DNA of 6,983 nt from Clostridia bacterium. Lineage in GTDB: Bacteria; Bacillota_A; Clostridia; TANB77; CAG-508. The stretch covers positions 1-6,983 of the forward strand of contig JAGATI010000092.1 of the NCBI GenBank assembly GCA_017621295.1. The letters are read 5' to 3'. This document shows positions 6,602-6,983 of this stretch, one piece after another. The notes beneath the pieces were generated by a model. It did not search any database, had not been told where the DNA came from, and saw only the letters and a program-made list of their open reading frames with translations. Both the position numbers and the translations under genes were made by a program. How positions within the stretch are numbered: the stretch's first letter is position 1; each line of letters begins with the position of its first letter.

Positions 6602-6844
6602 TTATGTGGATTCAAATCAATACAATCTGAAGAATATTTTGTGGAGCTGGTTGATAGTGCTACTGGCATGTCAAAATGGACTATAGGAAAATTAACTAAT
6701 AATGGAACATTAACGGTACTTGCCTCTGTTGGTAAAGAAGGTTGATATAATTAAGGTAAAACAAGAGCTAAATATATTTCTAAGGATAATGGGCATACTT
6801 GGAAGTTTGTAGAAGATAGTTACACTAGAGATAGTTTAGTGTAA
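6602..6844 (+). pseudogene. Remnant of an Asp-box (BNR/sialidase-like) protein
   Basis: A single frame runs from just after TAA 6599-6601 to TAA 6842-6844 and is interrupted only by TGA 6743-6745 and TAA 6752-6754. Before the stops it reads as plausible protein (EEYFVELVDSATGMSKWTIG, LTVLASVGKEG). After them, KYISKDNGHTWKFVE contains an exact Asp-box S-x-D-x-G-x-T-W. Tandem Asp boxes occur in sialidases and other beta-propellers. No start codon with a ribosome binding site is seen, so this is most likely a decayed C-terminal fragment. Parent function cannot be fixed from one repeat. Confidence 0.6.
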
Positions 6845-6848
6845 CTAT
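6816..6848. terminator. Perfect 12-bp hairpin at the end of the remnant, possible terminator
   Basis: ATAGTTACACTA (6816-6827) and TAGTGTAACTAT (6837-6848) pair perfectly around a 9-nt loop, overlapping the last codons of the pseudogene. The downstream AGTTATTTTG has a four-T run, so it is only a moderate match to an intrinsic terminator. It could end transcripts from the ATPase gene or from the lost parent gene. Confidence 0.5.
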
Positions 6849-6880
6849 AGTTATTTTGAATAAACGAAATAAATAAGAAT

Positions 6881-6907
6881 CTTACAAAAATGTAAGACTT
6901 TTGTAAG
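6881..6907. repeat. 9-bp hairpin in the 3' intergenic region
   Basis: CTTACAAAA (6881-6889) pairs with TTTTGTAAG (6899-6907) around a 9-nt loop; an alternative stem, CTTACA/TGTAAG, uses the same left arm. No T-tract follows on the + strand. Function unknown. Confidence 0.4.
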
Positions 6908-6948
6908 GAAAATCGATAGGAAATATGAAGAAATGTAGTTATAATTAA

Positions 6949-6983
6949 GTTAGCCGTTAGCGAAGTATGAGCTTACGGATAAC
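6949..6983. repeat. Imperfect inverted repeat at the window edge
   Basis: Arms 6949-6961 (GTTAGCCGTTAGC) and 6971-6983 (GCTTACGGATAAC) pair at 11 of 13 positions, with two mismatches placed symmetrically, around a 9-nt loop. It ends at the window boundary and may be part of a larger element. Confidence 0.5.

Noticed and set aside
6949..6983. Integron attC site
   Set aside because: The inverted repeat starts with GTTAGCC and ends with GGATAAC, the opposite orientation to the RYYYAAC...GTTRRRY arrangement, and there is no integrase or cassette array.

Overview
The window is very AT-rich, uses the standard code with strong purine-rich ribosome binding sites, and encodes a sortase, a clostridial-type N-acetylglucosaminidase, a dockerin and a cohesin. 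Together these point to a low-GC Gram-positive anaerobe of the Clostridia, plausibly an uncultured gut lineage. This is inferred from gene content and composition only; no marker gene is present. All recognisable genes lie on the + strand.

Layout: (1) 2-177 holds a perfect 32-bp inverted repeat around a ~95-nt centre, followed by a sortase gene (235-885). (2) 886-1156 is intergenic and carries a perfect 14-bp hairpin. (3) 1157-3412 encodes a 751-aa exported glucosaminidase with an SH3b domain, two Ig-like (BIG_2) domains, a linker module and a C-terminal type-I-like dockerin. (4) 3413-3827 is a complex intergenic region: a second large perfect palindrome (36-bp arms) flanked by GAACAT-type REP-like repeats. 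(5) 3828-5106 encodes an exported cohesin-domain protein with two cadherin-like beta-sandwich domains and a C-terminal membrane anchor. A one-base frameshift near 4818 splits the body from the anchor. (6) 5107-5268 has three 22-bp direct repeats at an exact 33-bp period, directly upstream of a near-consensus promoter. (7) 5269-6564 encodes an AAA_14/DUF4143-type ATPase. (8) 6565-6983 holds the decayed remnant of an Asp-box (BNR/sialidase-like) protein and several hairpins.

How the parts may work together: the cohesin and dockerin sit in neighbouring genes, so the simplest model is a small non-cellulosomal cohesin-dockerin pair that docks a peptidoglycan hydrolase onto a membrane-anchored receptor, with a sortase nearby. 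The pairing is inferred from domain identity and adjacency. The frameshift means the anchored form may be lost, or made only by recoding or in other cells of the population. The two large palindromes each precede a surface-protein gene (sortase, cohesin). They are the least explained parts of the window; invertible switches, structured RNAs and MITE-like elements are all possible, and no recombinase, transposase or reverse transcriptase is visible here to decide. The ATPase looks like an independent cassette with its own promoter.
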